From Flavobacteriales bacterium (GTDB lineage Bacteria > Bacteroidota > Bacteroidia > Flavobacteriales_F > PHOS-HE28), in NCBI GenBank assembly GCA_019638115.1, contig JAHBUK010000003.1:558001-622000 (forward strand): a DNA stretch of 64,000 nt, read 5' to 3'. Positions 16,166 to 25,531 of the stretch are shown piece after piece. Positions within the stretch are counted from its first letter, which is position 1, and each line of letters begins with the position of its first letter. The notes under the pieces are model-generated. The model saw only the letters and a program-made list of their open reading frames with translations, searched no databases and was not told the DNA's origin. Both the position numbers and the translations under genes were made by a program.

Positions 16166-17359
16166 TCACACGATCCTCCAGTCTTCCTGTGGCATGATCC
16201 TCTTCATGAACTGATCGAAAAGCGGAACGGTGAAGGCGGTATCACCGTGGTTCGGACTCCAGATCATGCCCTTTGCGATCAGGTTGTTGCGGCGAGGACC
16301 GAGTGCGGACACAGCAACGCCCAGCACTTGGGCAATGTCCCCCGATCGGTGTGGCCCCGGGCCAAGTTCAGCCATGGCGCGTAGGTAGACCTTCTCAGCA
16401 GGTGTGAGGCGATCGAACCGTACCCGGAAGAAGCTCTCGTCAAGCGCTGCGATAGTAAGAGGCGTTGCATTCCGGACATCACTTTCGGTAATCGGTGACG
16501 CGTCGGCGACATCCCACGTATGCTTGCCCCATTCTTGGATGAAGTAGGGATAGCCTTCTGTCTTTTCGATGATCAGGTCCGTAGCCGCCTTCTCCACATG
16601 TACCTGTTGTCCGGCGGCGGGCTTCTCGATCGCGCTGCGGGCATCCGCAGGGGATAGCGGACCTATGGTGGGGTAGGCGAACAAACGTTCGGCGTATGAC
16701 TTTGCCTCGCCCATACGACCTCGTAATTGTGGCAGGCCAGCCCCGATCAACAGGATCGGCGAACGATTTTGGGCACACCGGTGCATGGCGGTGATCAAGG
16801 CCGCCATCTGATCCTCCGGCACGTACTGGAGCTCGTCGATGAATATGGCGATCGCCGTCCCGCCTTTTGCGGCCGCTTTGCCTGCTGCTTCCAACAGGGC
16901 TTGAAGATCATGCTCCAAGTCGCCGTTGTCGGCCAGGCCGGGTTCAGGATCGAAGTCGAAGCCAACTTCGATGTCGCCGTATTTGACCTTCAAGGCTTTT
17001 GCAAAGCCGGCCAAACCCCGCAGTGCGCGTTCAGCAAGATCTTGCGCATTGGCGTTCCGTGATAGACGGAGAAGGGCCTGCCTGAGTTGAGGCACCAACA
17101 AGGCAGGCAGCGACCCTCTTTCCTTTGCTTCTATGCGAAGTGTGTGGACCCCACTGGCTTCAGCATCATCCTTCATGCGATCCAACAGAACGGTTTTGCC
17201 TACTCCGCGCAAGCCTACCATCATTACGCTCTGGGCGGGGTTGCCAATGCGTACACGAGCGATGGCTATGCGCACTGTTTCCAAGAGATCATCCCGGCCA
17301 ACTAATGCCGGTGGCTGTGTTCCAGCGCCAGGCGCGTAGGGATTTCTGATCGGGTCCAT
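16166..17359 (-). CDS. AAA ATPase with C-terminal winged-helix-like region
   Basis: A 397-residue ATP-binding protein of the orphan family that starts with NPYAPGAGTQPPALVGRD. Walker A is GLRGVGKT near residue 50, Walker B is IAIFIDELQYV near 170, sensor-1-like GAGLPQL near 205. Residues about 320-395 (LTPAEKVYLRAMAELG ... DIAQVLGV ... LIAKGMIW ... FTVPLFDQFMKR) look like a winged helix, as in Orc/Cdc6-like and STAND-type ATPases, so DNA binding is plausible. No signal peptide. It stands alone, on an AT-rich upstream region unlike the flanking DNA, and is bracketed by duplicated terminators, which suggests acquisition by transfer. Function unknown. Confidence 0.85.
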   Translation of the reverse strand: MDPIRNPYAPGAGTQPPALVGRDDLLETVRIAIARVRIGNPAQSVMMVGLRGVGKTVLLDRMKDDAEASGVHTLRIEAKERGSLPALLVPQLRQALLRLSRNANAQDLAERALRGLAGFAKALKVKYGDIEVGFDFDPEPGLADNGDLEHDLQALLEAAGKAAAKGGTAIAIFIDELQYVPEDQMAALITAMHRCAQNRSPILLIGAGLPQLRGRMGEAKSYAERLFAYPTIGPLSPADARSAIEKPAAGQQVHVEKAATDLIIEKTEGYPYFIQEWGKHTWDVADASPITESDVRNATPLTIAALDESFFRVRFDRLTPAEKVYLRAMAELGPGPHRSGDIAQVLGVAVSALGPRRNNLIAKGMIWSPNHGDTAFTVPLFDQFMKRIMPQEDWRIV

Positions 17360-17363
17360 GACT

Positions 17364-17371
17364 CAAATGTA
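17364..17371 (-). promoter_or_regulatory. -7 box of the ATPase promoter
   Basis: TACATTTG on the minus strand, 4 bp before the ATG, so the message would be nearly leaderless. No TTG is present at the usual spacing; an operator-like site begins 6 bp upstream. Confidence 0.45.
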
Positions 17372-17377
17372 AGAATA

Positions 17378-17392
17378 TTAGCCAAATTATCC
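17378..17392 (-). promoter_or_regulatory. Operator-like site 1 (GGATAAnnTGrCTAA)
   Basis: Minus-strand GGATAATTTGGCTAA lies between the -7 box of the ATPase gene and its -33 position. It matches two further copies about 120 bp upstream at 17498-17532, so a regulator bound here would cover the promoter. Confidence 0.5.
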
Positions 17393-17493
17393 TATGAGAA
17401 TAATATTGATAATTTCATTCAATTTGATTGAACGAAAGCTTGCCGATGAGGATGCCCCAAACCCGGATCGATCTTGACTGGCCCGTTCATACA

Positions 17494-17536
17494 GAGTTTA
17501 GTCAAATTATCCTGATTGGATAAACTGACTAAACTC
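17494..17536. promoter_or_regulatory. 43-bp inverted repeat, operator-like sites 2 and 3
   Basis: Arms of 19 bp, GAGTTTAGTCA-nn-TTATCC and its complement, pair at 17 of 19 positions around the 5-nt loop TGATT. Each arm contains the 15-mer GGATAAnnTGrCTAA (17498-17512 on minus, 17518-17532 on plus). No T-tract follows, so it is more likely a protein-binding site than a terminator. Confidence 0.6.
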
Positions 17537-17550
17537 AGTATAACTCCTTA

Positions 17551-17595
17551 ACGCAACAAGCCCCGGCCATTCCTGACCGGGGCTTGCCCTTGTTC
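17551..17595 (-). terminator. groEL terminator, copy B (flanks ATPase island)
   Basis: Stem CAAGCCCCG/CGGGGCTTG downstream of groEL on the minus strand. It is 42/45 identical to copy A at 16041-16085. The island between the two copies, 17360-17550 included, contains the ATPase gene and its AT-rich control region only. Confidence 0.8.
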
Positions 17596-17642
17596 CGTAC
17601 CTCCGCAGCGGTCTCCCGAAGGGGACCCTGCGGCTGTAGTGC

Positions 17643-19641
<1,999 letters not shown>

Positions 19642-19775
19642 GTTGTTGAATGGATTGGATCGGTTAGGTATTGACGATGTTTCGTCGGACCGCGCCGGTC
19701 AATGCACGTGCCACTCGGCCTTCAAGTGGCCAAGCCTGTCAACATTGCGCAAGTATGACTGGATCACCGGAGGGC

Positions 19776-19803
19776 TGTCAGGGACACGACTGCCAACCTG
19801 ACA
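19776..19803. promoter_or_regulatory. TGTCAGG inverted repeat upstream of groES
   Basis: Seven-base arms TGTCAGG and CCTGACA separated by 14 bp in the 183-bp gap between secG and groES. The same heptamer forms part of the palindrome on the miaB promoter (24583-24597). It is not followed by a T-run, so a terminator is unlikely; regulation of groESL is possible. Confidence 0.35.
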
Positions 19804-19824
19804 AGGTGAAAGGGCCTGCGCCGC

Positions 19825-20160
19825 TTACTCGGTCACTTCCTGACCCTGATCGGCAGCGTTCACTGCGTTCGGGTCGAAGTCGCTGCCAGGGGCGATGGTC
19901 GTGCTCGGGGCATCGAACTCGTCCAGGCTGCTGCCACCGCCTTTTTGCACACCGGCAGCGGCGAGGCAAAGCACCATCAGGGCAATGGCCATGGTCCAAG
20001 TGCCTTTTTCCAGGAAGTCAGCGGTGCGCTGCACGCCACCGATCTGTTGGGCGCCCGTGAAGCCAGCGGCCAGACCACCGCCTTTGGGGTTCTGCGCAAG
20101 CACGAACAACGCAAGGATGGCGCAGATGATCAGGATCAGGACGGAGATGGTGATGAGCAT
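19825..20160 (-). CDS. secG: Preprotein translocase subunit SecG
   Basis: A 111-residue inner-membrane SecYEG component. Two transmembrane helices at about 2-22 (ISVLILIICAILALFVLAQ) and 55-73 (TMAIALMVLCLAAAGV) flank the conserved cytoplasmic NPKGGGLAAGFTGAQQIGGVQRTADFLEK loop. The polar C-terminal extension is usual for Bacteroidota SecG. It lies 3 bp past the stop of the TPR gene, so it is in the lptE operon. Confidence 0.96.
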   Translation of the reverse strand: MLITISVLILIICAILALFVLAQNPKGGGLAAGFTGAQQIGGVQRTADFLEKGTWTMAIALMVLCLAAAGVQKGGGSSLDEFDAPSTTIAPGSDFDPNAVNAADQGQEVTE

Positions 20161-20163
20161 GGC

Positions 20164-21351
20164 TTATTTGGTACTTCGCTCCAGGAGCTCTTTTTGGCGG
20201 GCCGCAAAGTAAGTGCTTTTGTCCGGGTATTTCAATGCCAGCTTGCGGTACGCTTCGGCGGCTTTGCTGAAGTTCCCCTGCTTCTCATAGATGCGCGCCA
20301 AGGTCTCGGTGACCATGCCTGCCGTATCGTCCAGGCTCTGCTTGCCGGCCTGCTGGGGCGTGAAGAAGGTGGCCTTGGGCTTGGGCTCCGGTGTGCTCTG
20401 CTGTATGAAGCGGTCGATCAGCTCGCTGGTCGGCAGGGAAGGGGCTTTCGTTACCGTGGCTTCCACATCAGTCGCAGGGACCTCCTTGTTCTCCGGCTCC
20501 AACTCATAGGCCGGCTTTTGGGTCGGAACCTCCTGGTGAACAACAGCTGCTTTGGTGGGTGCCGATGGTGCGGGTGTTATGTCTGCTTCGTTGATCCAAG
20601 CCGCGAAGGACCGGCGACCGCGCGCCGGTTTCGGAGCCGGGACAGGCGCTGATATCGGTGCTGAGGGCTCCTCCTCCCGAACGGGTTCCGGGGCTTGCAA
20701 AACAGGTGGCGCTTTAGCAACCGCTACTTCCGGCATCACGGGCGCAACGGCTTCGGGTTCGGCGGAAGCTCCCAAACTTTCAGCGCCATGCTCCATGAGC
20801 AGTTCGTAGCTGGTGGCCATCGCAGCGCGACGGATCTCAAGGTCCAGCGGATCGGCGACCGGTAGGGGTGGGGTGGGCACTTCGGAAGCGGGTGTGGCCT
20901 CAATGGCAGCCGACTCATCCACGATATCTTGCACTTCATCCACCACCGCCACTTCCAACGGCTCTGGCTCAGCAGGGAGGTCCACAGCAACAACGATCGC
21001 TTCGGAAGCGGGTTCCGGCAACGCTGCTTCGGGTGCTGGCGTGGTTTGGACCGCCTCGGGTAGGCTCTCGGTCACAACACGCATCGTGGGCACGGTCTCC
21101 TGGGGCGCAGGGGCGTGAGCGGCATCGTAGAGGGGAACGCGTGTGGGAACGTGGGCGGCCGCAGTGCGCAGGGTCTCTTCGTGAAGCACTTCACCGGCTG
21201 CTTGTTCGCCCATGGCCCGCAGCAACTGGGCGCCGGAGAACCAAGGGTAGCGCTCGGTCAGGTCGCGCAGCCCGGGCAGGTCCTTGGCTCCCAAGTCCTT
21301 GGGTGCGGCTATGATCCGCTGTAGCTGTTCCCTATCCATGCCGGTGGCCAT
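20164..21351 (-). CDS. TPR-containing hypothetical protein
   Basis: A 395-residue protein of unknown role, conserved in position between lptE and secG in Bacteroidota. The N-terminal 60 residues are helical (RDLTERYPWFSGAQLLRAMG). The middle, about 65-330, is low-complexity and rich in Ala, Pro, Val and Glu (EPEPLEVAVVDEV, PEVAVAKAPPVLQAPEPVRE). The C-terminus (about 345-395) has one TPR-like unit (IYEKQGNFSKAAEAYRKLALKYPDK). No signal peptide is seen. The start lies 2 bp after the lptE stop, so it is co-transcribed. Confidence 0.85.
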   Translation of the reverse strand: MATGMDREQLQRIIAAPKDLGAKDLPGLRDLTERYPWFSGAQLLRAMGEQAAGEVLHEETLRTAAAHVPTRVPLYDAAHAPAPQETVPTMRVVTESLPEAVQTTPAPEAALPEPASEAIVVAVDLPAEPEPLEVAVVDEVQDIVDESAAIEATPASEVPTPPLPVADPLDLEIRRAAMATSYELLMEHGAESLGASAEPEAVAPVMPEVAVAKAPPVLQAPEPVREEEPSAPISAPVPAPKPARGRRSFAAWINEADITPAPSAPTKAAVVHQEVPTQKPAYELEPENKEVPATDVEATVTKAPSLPTSELIDRFIQQSTPEPKPKATFFTPQQAGKQSLDDTAGMVTETLARIYEKQGNFSKAAEAYRKLALKYPDKSTYFAARQKELLERSTK

Positions 21352-21353
21352 GC

Positions 21354-21866
21354 TTACCAGTTCCCAATGGTGCGATCGAAGATATCCTGTGCCAGCTGTT
21401 TCCCGATCTCGGTCACGAGCTGCTCCTCCACCGTCACCAAGTCGCGGCTGCTATCGTAGTCTGCGAAGCGCGAAACGGTGAACTCGCTGTTCTTTTTGGG
21501 CTCCAAGGTGTTCACGTAGATGATGCTGGCGGTGAGCGTGAGGCGGTTCAACGCGGCCGATTCATTGGCCTGTATGCTCACGGGTTGCACGTCATATCCC
21601 ACTATGGCCCCGCTGTACTGCAGGTCGCCATCGCCCCGGGCCAGTTTCAGCGGACTTTGGGCCAGCAACACATCGCGCAAGGTCTCGGTGAATAGTTGGG
21701 CGCTTTGTGGTGTGGCCAGCGGCGCACGTGCTTGGAACAGGTCCACGCTCACGGTCCGTGCCTGCCCCACATCACCTCCTGTAAAAGACACGTTCATGCG
21801 GCACGCACCAAGCATGAGCATGCCAAGGAACAGGATCCAACGCGGGTTATGGTGCACGGTGCTCAA
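21354..21866 (-). CDS. lptE: LptE-family LPS-assembly lipoprotein
   Basis: The 170-residue outer-membrane lipoprotein partner of LptD in lipopolysaccharide insertion. A lipoprotein signal ends at LGAC (about residues 19-22). The family fold is visible as FTGGDVGQARTVSVDLFQARAPL near the N-terminus, a FTETLRDVLLAQSPLKL helix, and SIIYVNTLEPKKNSEFTVSRFADYDSS in the C-terminal half. It lies 12 bp downstream of the sigma-54 activator gene and heads into the TPR and secG genes, the standard Bacteroidota order. Confidence 0.9.
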   Translation of the reverse strand: MSTVHHNPRWILFLGMLMLGACRMNVSFTGGDVGQARTVSVDLFQARAPLATPQSAQLFTETLRDVLLAQSPLKLARGDGDLQYSGAIVGYDVQPVSIQANESAALNRLTLTASIIYVNTLEPKKNSEFTVSRFADYDSSRDLVTVEEQLVTEIGKQLAQDIFDRTIGNW

Positions 21867-21878
21867 GTTGGTTCCGCT

Positions 21879-23087
21879 TCAGATGCCGTACTCCTTGATC
21901 TTGCGGTACAAGGTGCGCTCGCTGATGCCAAGCTCTTGTGCGGCCGTCTTGCGCCGGTTGCGGTGCTTGGTCAGGGCCTTGCGGATCATCTCTTTCTCTT
22001 TCTCCTCCAGGCTCAGCACCTCCTCCACTTCAGTGTGCTCCACATCCTCGTCCAAGGCTTCTCCGGGCATGTGTATGCTGAGCGTTCCCTGCGGTGCGCT
22101 TGCCGGAATGATGAACTCCTCGCGGTAAACAGGCTGCACTTTTGGCGTGGGCATGGCCTGCCCGTGGGTGAGCGCTTGCACCTGTTCCTTCAGCAGGTTC
22201 AGGTCGCTTTTCATGTCGTACAGGAACTTGTAGATCAGCTCCCGTTCATTGATGCTGTCCAAGCCGCCTTCCGCAGCGCCGCCACCCATGGTGGCCAGTG
22301 CGGTCACCTCCGCCGGCAGGTACTGGCGCAGGGTCTTGCCATCCACTTCGCGCCGCTGCTCGATCACGCTCATCTGCTCCACGATGTTGCGCAACTGGCG
22401 CACGTTGCCCGGCCAGCGGTAGGCCAGCAGCAGTTGCAAGGCCTCGTCGGTGAGGCTCAGCGGCGGTGCCTTGTACTTGTTGCCGGCTTCCTGGGCGAAC
22501 CAGCGGAAGAGTAAGCGGATGTCCTCCTTGCGCTCCCGCAGCGCAGGCACATGGATGGGTACGGTGTTCAGGCGGTAGTACAGGTCCTCGCGGAAACTGC
22601 CCCGCTGCACGGCCTGCAGCATCTGCACATTGGTGGCGGCCACCACGCGCACGTTGGTCTTCTGTGCCTTGCTGCTGCCCACGCGGATGAACTCGCCGGT
22701 CTCCAGCACGCGGAGCAGGCGCACCTGGGTGGTCAGCGGCAGTTCGCCCACTTCATCCAGGAAGATGGTGCCGCCGTTGGCCACCTCGAAATAGCCCTTG
22801 CGCGCTTCGTGTGCTCCGGTGAAGCTGCCCTTCTCGTGGCCGAATAGTTCGCTGTCTATGGTGCCCTCGGGAATGGCGCCGCAGTTCACTGCGATGTAGG
22901 GGCCGTGCTTGCGCGCGCTGTAGGCGTGGATGATCTGCGGCATCACCTCCTTTCCGCTCCCGCTCTCACCCTGTATCAGCACGCTTAGGTCGGTGGGTGC
23001 CACCTGCGCCGCGATCTCGATGGCGCGATCGATCAAGGGCGAATTGCCGATGATGCTGAAACGCTGTTTGATGGTCTGCACGTTCAT
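21879..23087 (-). CDS. Sigma-54-dependent transcriptional activator
   Basis: A 402-residue AAA+ activator of RpoN-dependent promoters without an N-terminal receiver or GAF domain. Walker A GESGSGKE is near residue 40, the sigma-54 contact loop is GSFTGA near 89, Walker B GGTIFLDEVGELP near 108, and arginine-finger region YYRLNTVPI near 178. The C-terminus holds a Fis-type helix-turn-helix (KTAAQELGISERTLYRKIKEYGI). Absence of a sensor domain suggests constitutive activity or control by abundance. The start codon overlaps the miaB stop by 4 bp, so it is co-transcribed with miaB. Confidence 0.96.
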   Translation of the reverse strand: MNVQTIKQRFSIIGNSPLIDRAIEIAAQVAPTDLSVLIQGESGSGKEVMPQIIHAYSARKHGPYIAVNCGAIPEGTIDSELFGHEKGSFTGAHEARKGYFEVANGGTIFLDEVGELPLTTQVRLLRVLETGEFIRVGSSKAQKTNVRVVAATNVQMLQAVQRGSFREDLYYRLNTVPIHVPALRERKEDIRLLFRWFAQEAGNKYKAPPLSLTDEALQLLLAYRWPGNVRQLRNIVEQMSVIEQRREVDGKTLRQYLPAEVTALATMGGGAAEGGLDSINERELIYKFLYDMKSDLNLLKEQVQALTHGQAMPTPKVQPVYREEFIIPASAPQGTLSIHMPGEALDEDVEHTEVEEVLSLEEKEKEMIRKALTKHRNRRKTAAQELGISERTLYRKIKEYGI

Positions 23088-24538
23088 GCCTTGGCGAGTG
23101 CTTCTTCAACGATGCCGGTCACTTCCCCTTGCAGGCTGCCCGCGGTACTGCTGCTGATCCGGGCATGCACGAACATGCCGGGTTTCAACTCGAAGCCGTC
23201 CACGTAACGGGGCACGATAACGATCGAGTTCTGGCTGTTGCGCCCGAAGAGGTGCTCGGCGCTGCGCTTGCTTACTCCTTCAATGAGCACCTCGTGCATC
23301 TGGCCCACATAGCCGGCCATGCGCTTGGCGCTTGACATTTTCTGTGCTTCTATGATCTCCGCCAAACGCCTGCCCTTCTCTTCCTCGGGCACATCGTCCG
23401 GGTACTTACGGGCCGCCAGTGTTTTTGGCCGTTCGCTGTACTTGAACATGAAGGCCATGTCGTAGCCCACTTCGTTCATCAGGCTCAAGGTCTCCTGGTG
23501 GTCCTCCTCGGTCTCTCCGCAAAAGCCCGCAATGATGTCGGTGCTGATGGCACAGTCCGGCATGTGCCTGCGGATGCTCGCCATGCGCTCCATGTACCAG
23601 GCCCGGTCGTAGCCCCGATTCATGCGCTTCAGCACCGCGCTGCTACCGCTTTGCACCGGAAGATGGATGTACTTGCAGATGTTGGGGTACCTCGCCATCA
23701 CCACCAACACCTTGTCGGTCATGTCCTTGGGGTGACTGGTGCTGTAGCGGATGCGCAGGGTAGGGCAGGCCAGTGCCACCATCTCCAGCAGGTCGGCGAA
23801 GTCGACCCTTAGGGGAAAAGCGTCGGACGATGGAAGCCCCTCTCCCCCGGAGAGGGGTTGGGGTGAGGCTGCATTCCCCCCTTCTCCTTGGGAGAAGGGG
23901 ACGGGGGATGAGGTGTATTTGTAGCTATCCACGTTCTGCCCCAGCAGCGTCACCTCTTTGTATCCCTTGGCCACCAGATCGCGGCATTCGTCCACAATGC
24001 TGTGCGGGTCACGGCTGCGTTCACGGCCTCTGGTGAAGGGCACCACGCAGAAGGCGCACATGTTGTCGCAGCCCCGCATGATGGTGACAAAGGCCGTTAC
24101 GCCGTTCGTGTCCAAACGCACCGGCACGATCTCGCCGTAGGTCTCCTCGCGGCTCAGCAGCACGTTCACGGCTTTCTGGCCGGTGCCTACTTTCTCCAAC
24201 AGCTCGGGCAGGGTGCGGTAAGCATCAGGACCCACCACCAGGTCCACCACTTTCTTCTTCTCCAGCAGCTCTTCGCGCATGCGCTCGGCCATGCAGCCCA
24301 ACACACCCACCTTCAAGCCCTTGTTGCGGGCCTTCAGGTTGTTCATCTCGTTGATGCGCTGCAGCACGGTGTACTCGGCCTTCTCGCGGATGCTGCACGT
24401 GTTCAATAGCACCAGATCGGCCTCTTCGGCGCTCTTCACAGCCGTGTAGCCGTCCTTCGCCAATATGCTCGCCACGACCTCACTGTCGTTCACGTTCATT
24501 TGGCAGCCGTAGCTTTCTATGTACACCTTCTTTTGCAC
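23084..24538 (-). CDS. miaB: tRNA-2-methylthio-N6-dimethylallyladenosine synthase MiaB
   Basis: Radical-SAM methylthiotransferase that adds the ms2 group to i6A37 of tRNAs. The UPF0004 domain starts KKVYIESYGCQMN; its three cluster Cys lie in YGCQMN, LNTCSIRE and VLGCMAER. The radical-SAM CxxxCxxC is CDNMCAFCVVPF. A TRAM domain closes the protein. I chose GTG 24536-24538 (VQKKVYIES) because a promoter -7 box lies at 24559-24566, so the earlier in-frame TTG would not be in the message. A 38-codon insertion after GQNVDSY (DNA 23807-23920) contains two hairpin repeats read in frame; the Fe-S ligands are unaffected. Confidence 0.95.
   Translation of the reverse strand: MQKKVYIESYGCQMNVNDSEVVASILAKDGYTAVKSAEEADLVLLNTCSIREKAEYTVLQRINEMNNLKARNKGLKVGVLGCMAERMREELLEKKKVVDLVVGPDAYRTLPELLEKVGTGQKAVNVLLSREETYGEIVPVRLDTNGVTAFVTIMRGCDNMCAFCVVPFTRGRERSRDPHSIVDECRDLVAKGYKEVTLLGQNVDSYKYTSSPVPFSQGEGGNAASPQPLSGGEGLPSSDAFPLRVDFADLLEMVALACPTLRIRYSTSHPKDMTDKVLVVMARYPNICKYIHLPVQSGSSAVLKRMNRGYDRAWYMERMASIRRHMPDCAISTDIIAGFCGETEEDHQETLSLMNEVGYDMAFMFKYSERPKTLAARKYPDDVPEEEKGRRLAEIIEAQKMSSAKRMAGYVGQMHEVLIEGVSKRSAEHLFGRNSQNSIVIVPRYVDGFELKPGMFVHARISSSTAGSLQGEVTGIVEEALAKA
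23837..23900. repeat. Pair of hairpin (REP-like) repeats inside miaB
   Basis: Hairpin 1 at 23837-23857: CCCCTCTCC, 3-nt loop, GGAGAGGGG. Hairpin 2 at 23878-23900: CCCCTTCTCC, 3-nt loop, GGAGAAGGGG. They are 20 bp apart and followed by GACGGGGGATGAGG. They encode PFSQGEGG and PLSGGEG within MiaB. Confidence 0.8.
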
Positions 24539-24558
24539 TGGCCTTCGGAAATGGCCCG

Positions 24559-24589
24559 CAAAAGTACGTCTTGACCGGGGTGCTGACAA
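24559..24589 (-). promoter_or_regulatory. miaB promoter
   Basis: Minus strand CTTG, 20-nt spacer, TACTTTTG. Transcription would start near 24553, leaving a leader of about 15 nt before GTG 24538. Confidence 0.6.
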
Positions 24590-24597
24590 GCTGTCAG
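24583..24597. promoter_or_regulatory. 15-bp palindrome on the miaB -33 box
   Basis: CTGACA-AGC-TGTCAG, perfect 6-bp arms around a 3-bp centre, overlaps the TTG of the -33 element, as expected for an operator. Confidence 0.45.
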
Positions 24598-24626
24598 GAG
24601 TGGTCGATATGGGCTTGGACCTGGGA

Positions 24627-25184
24627 TCACTTCCCCGGCAGGTACTCCAAGCTCACACTATTGATGCAGTAGCGCTGCCCCGTCGGCTTCGGGCCATCAT
24701 CGAACACGTGGCCGAGGTGGGCGTCGCAGCGGCCGCAGGTCACCTCCGTACGGATCATGCCGTGCGTGCGGTCCATGTGGTATTGCAAGGCGTCCTTGCG
24801 GTCGGTCTTGAAGAAGCTGGGCCAGCCACAGCTGCTGCTGAACTTGGCGTCGGCCTGGAAGAGCACGTTGCCGCACACGGCACAAGCGTATGTGCCGATG
24901 CCCTCGAAGTCCCAGAACTTGCCGGTGAAGGGCCGTTCGGTACCCTTCTCGAACGCGATGTAGTAGAGCTCGTCCGGTAGCAGTTTCTTCCACTCGCTCG
25001 TGGGCACGCTCAGCTTCGCGGTATCGCTGTGCGAGTAGTAAGGATTGTTGCTGTGGTCATATTGGCTGGTGGTATCCATGGTGCTGGTGCTCTTGCTGCG
25101 CGATTGTCCATTGCTGTTGCCACAACCGGCCAGTATGAGGGCTGCTGTGAGCAGTAGTGGAAAGGTGTGTGTGTTGAACATCAT
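24627..25184 (-). CDS. msrB: Peptide-methionine (R)-S-oxide reductase MsrB, lipoprotein form
   Basis: Reduces methionine-R-sulfoxide in damaged proteins. A lipoprotein signal (residues 1-20, lipobox LAGC) is followed by a Ser/Thr-rich linker, so this copy acts in the envelope. The MsrB domain occupies about 60-185: zinc-binding CxxC pairs CAVC and CGRC, FSSSCGWPSF, and the catalytic Cys in GQRYCINSVSLEY. Length (185) fits a signal plus one domain. Start may be M1 or M2, which are adjacent. It is monocistronic, between the miaB promoter and a repeat-rich gap. Confidence 0.96.
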   Translation of the reverse strand: MMFNTHTFPLLLTAALILAGCGNSNGQSRSKSTSTMDTTSQYDHSNNPYYSHSDTAKLSVPTSEWKKLLPDELYYIAFEKGTERPFTGKFWDFEGIGTYACAVCGNVLFQADAKFSSSCGWPSFFKTDRKDALQYHMDRTHGMIRTEVTCGRCDAHLGHVFDDGPKPTGQRYCINSVSLEYLPGK

Positions 25185-25220
25185 TTGCTTGGCGGCATCA
25201 AAGGAACGGTGGATCTGGAT

Positions 25221-25347
25221 GAGGGGCTAAAGAGGTGAGGAAGGGTAGGAAGGTGATGGAGGCAATGGAGGTGGAGCCAGGTGATGAAGTTTGCGGCGGT
25301 GCCTCCTCCCTACCTTCCCTGACCTCCCTTCCCTCCCTTACCTCCTC
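25221..25347. repeat. Self-complementary GGTAGGGAGG-type repeat
   Basis: Purine-rich GAGGTGAGGAAGGGTAGGAA units at 25231-25275 face pyrimidine-rich CCTCCTCCCTACCTTCCC units at 25301-25346, with a 25-nt centre. The transcript could fold into one long imperfect hairpin. This takes up most of the roughly 350-bp gap between msrB and topA; I see no gene in the gap. Confidence 0.65.
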
Positions 25348-25436
25348 GATCTAACGCATCAACATACGAGCGTGGTGCTTCGTTCGGATCGAAAGTGGAA
25401 CCGTTCATGGCCCCCGGACGCACTGTTGAAAAAAAC

Positions 25437-25455
25437 CTTCCCCCTAAAGGGGAAG
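25437..25455. repeat. CTTCCCC/GGGGAAG palindrome upstream of topA
   Basis: Seven-base arms with a 5-nt loop, followed by TAGGGGAGGC. It lies about 80 bp before the topA ATG and resembles the C-rich hairpins found in miaB. Confidence 0.5.
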
Positions 25456-25531
25456 TAGGGGAGGCAGAGAAAGTCGAGTGAACCGATCGGTGTTCCATGC
25501 CCTTTTATTTGCCCCCCGAAAAGCCAGAGTC

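Noticed and set aside
17498-17532. A hipBA operator
   Set aside because: TATCC and GGATA are present but separated by 5 rather than 8 bp, and no hipA or hipB gene is nearby. Kept only as an analogy.
19710-19730. Inverted repeat GCCACT-N9-AGTGGC upstream of groES as a CIRCE/HrcA site
   Set aside because: The 9-bp spacer is suggestive but the arms do not match TTAGCACTC; only six base pairs, close to chance.
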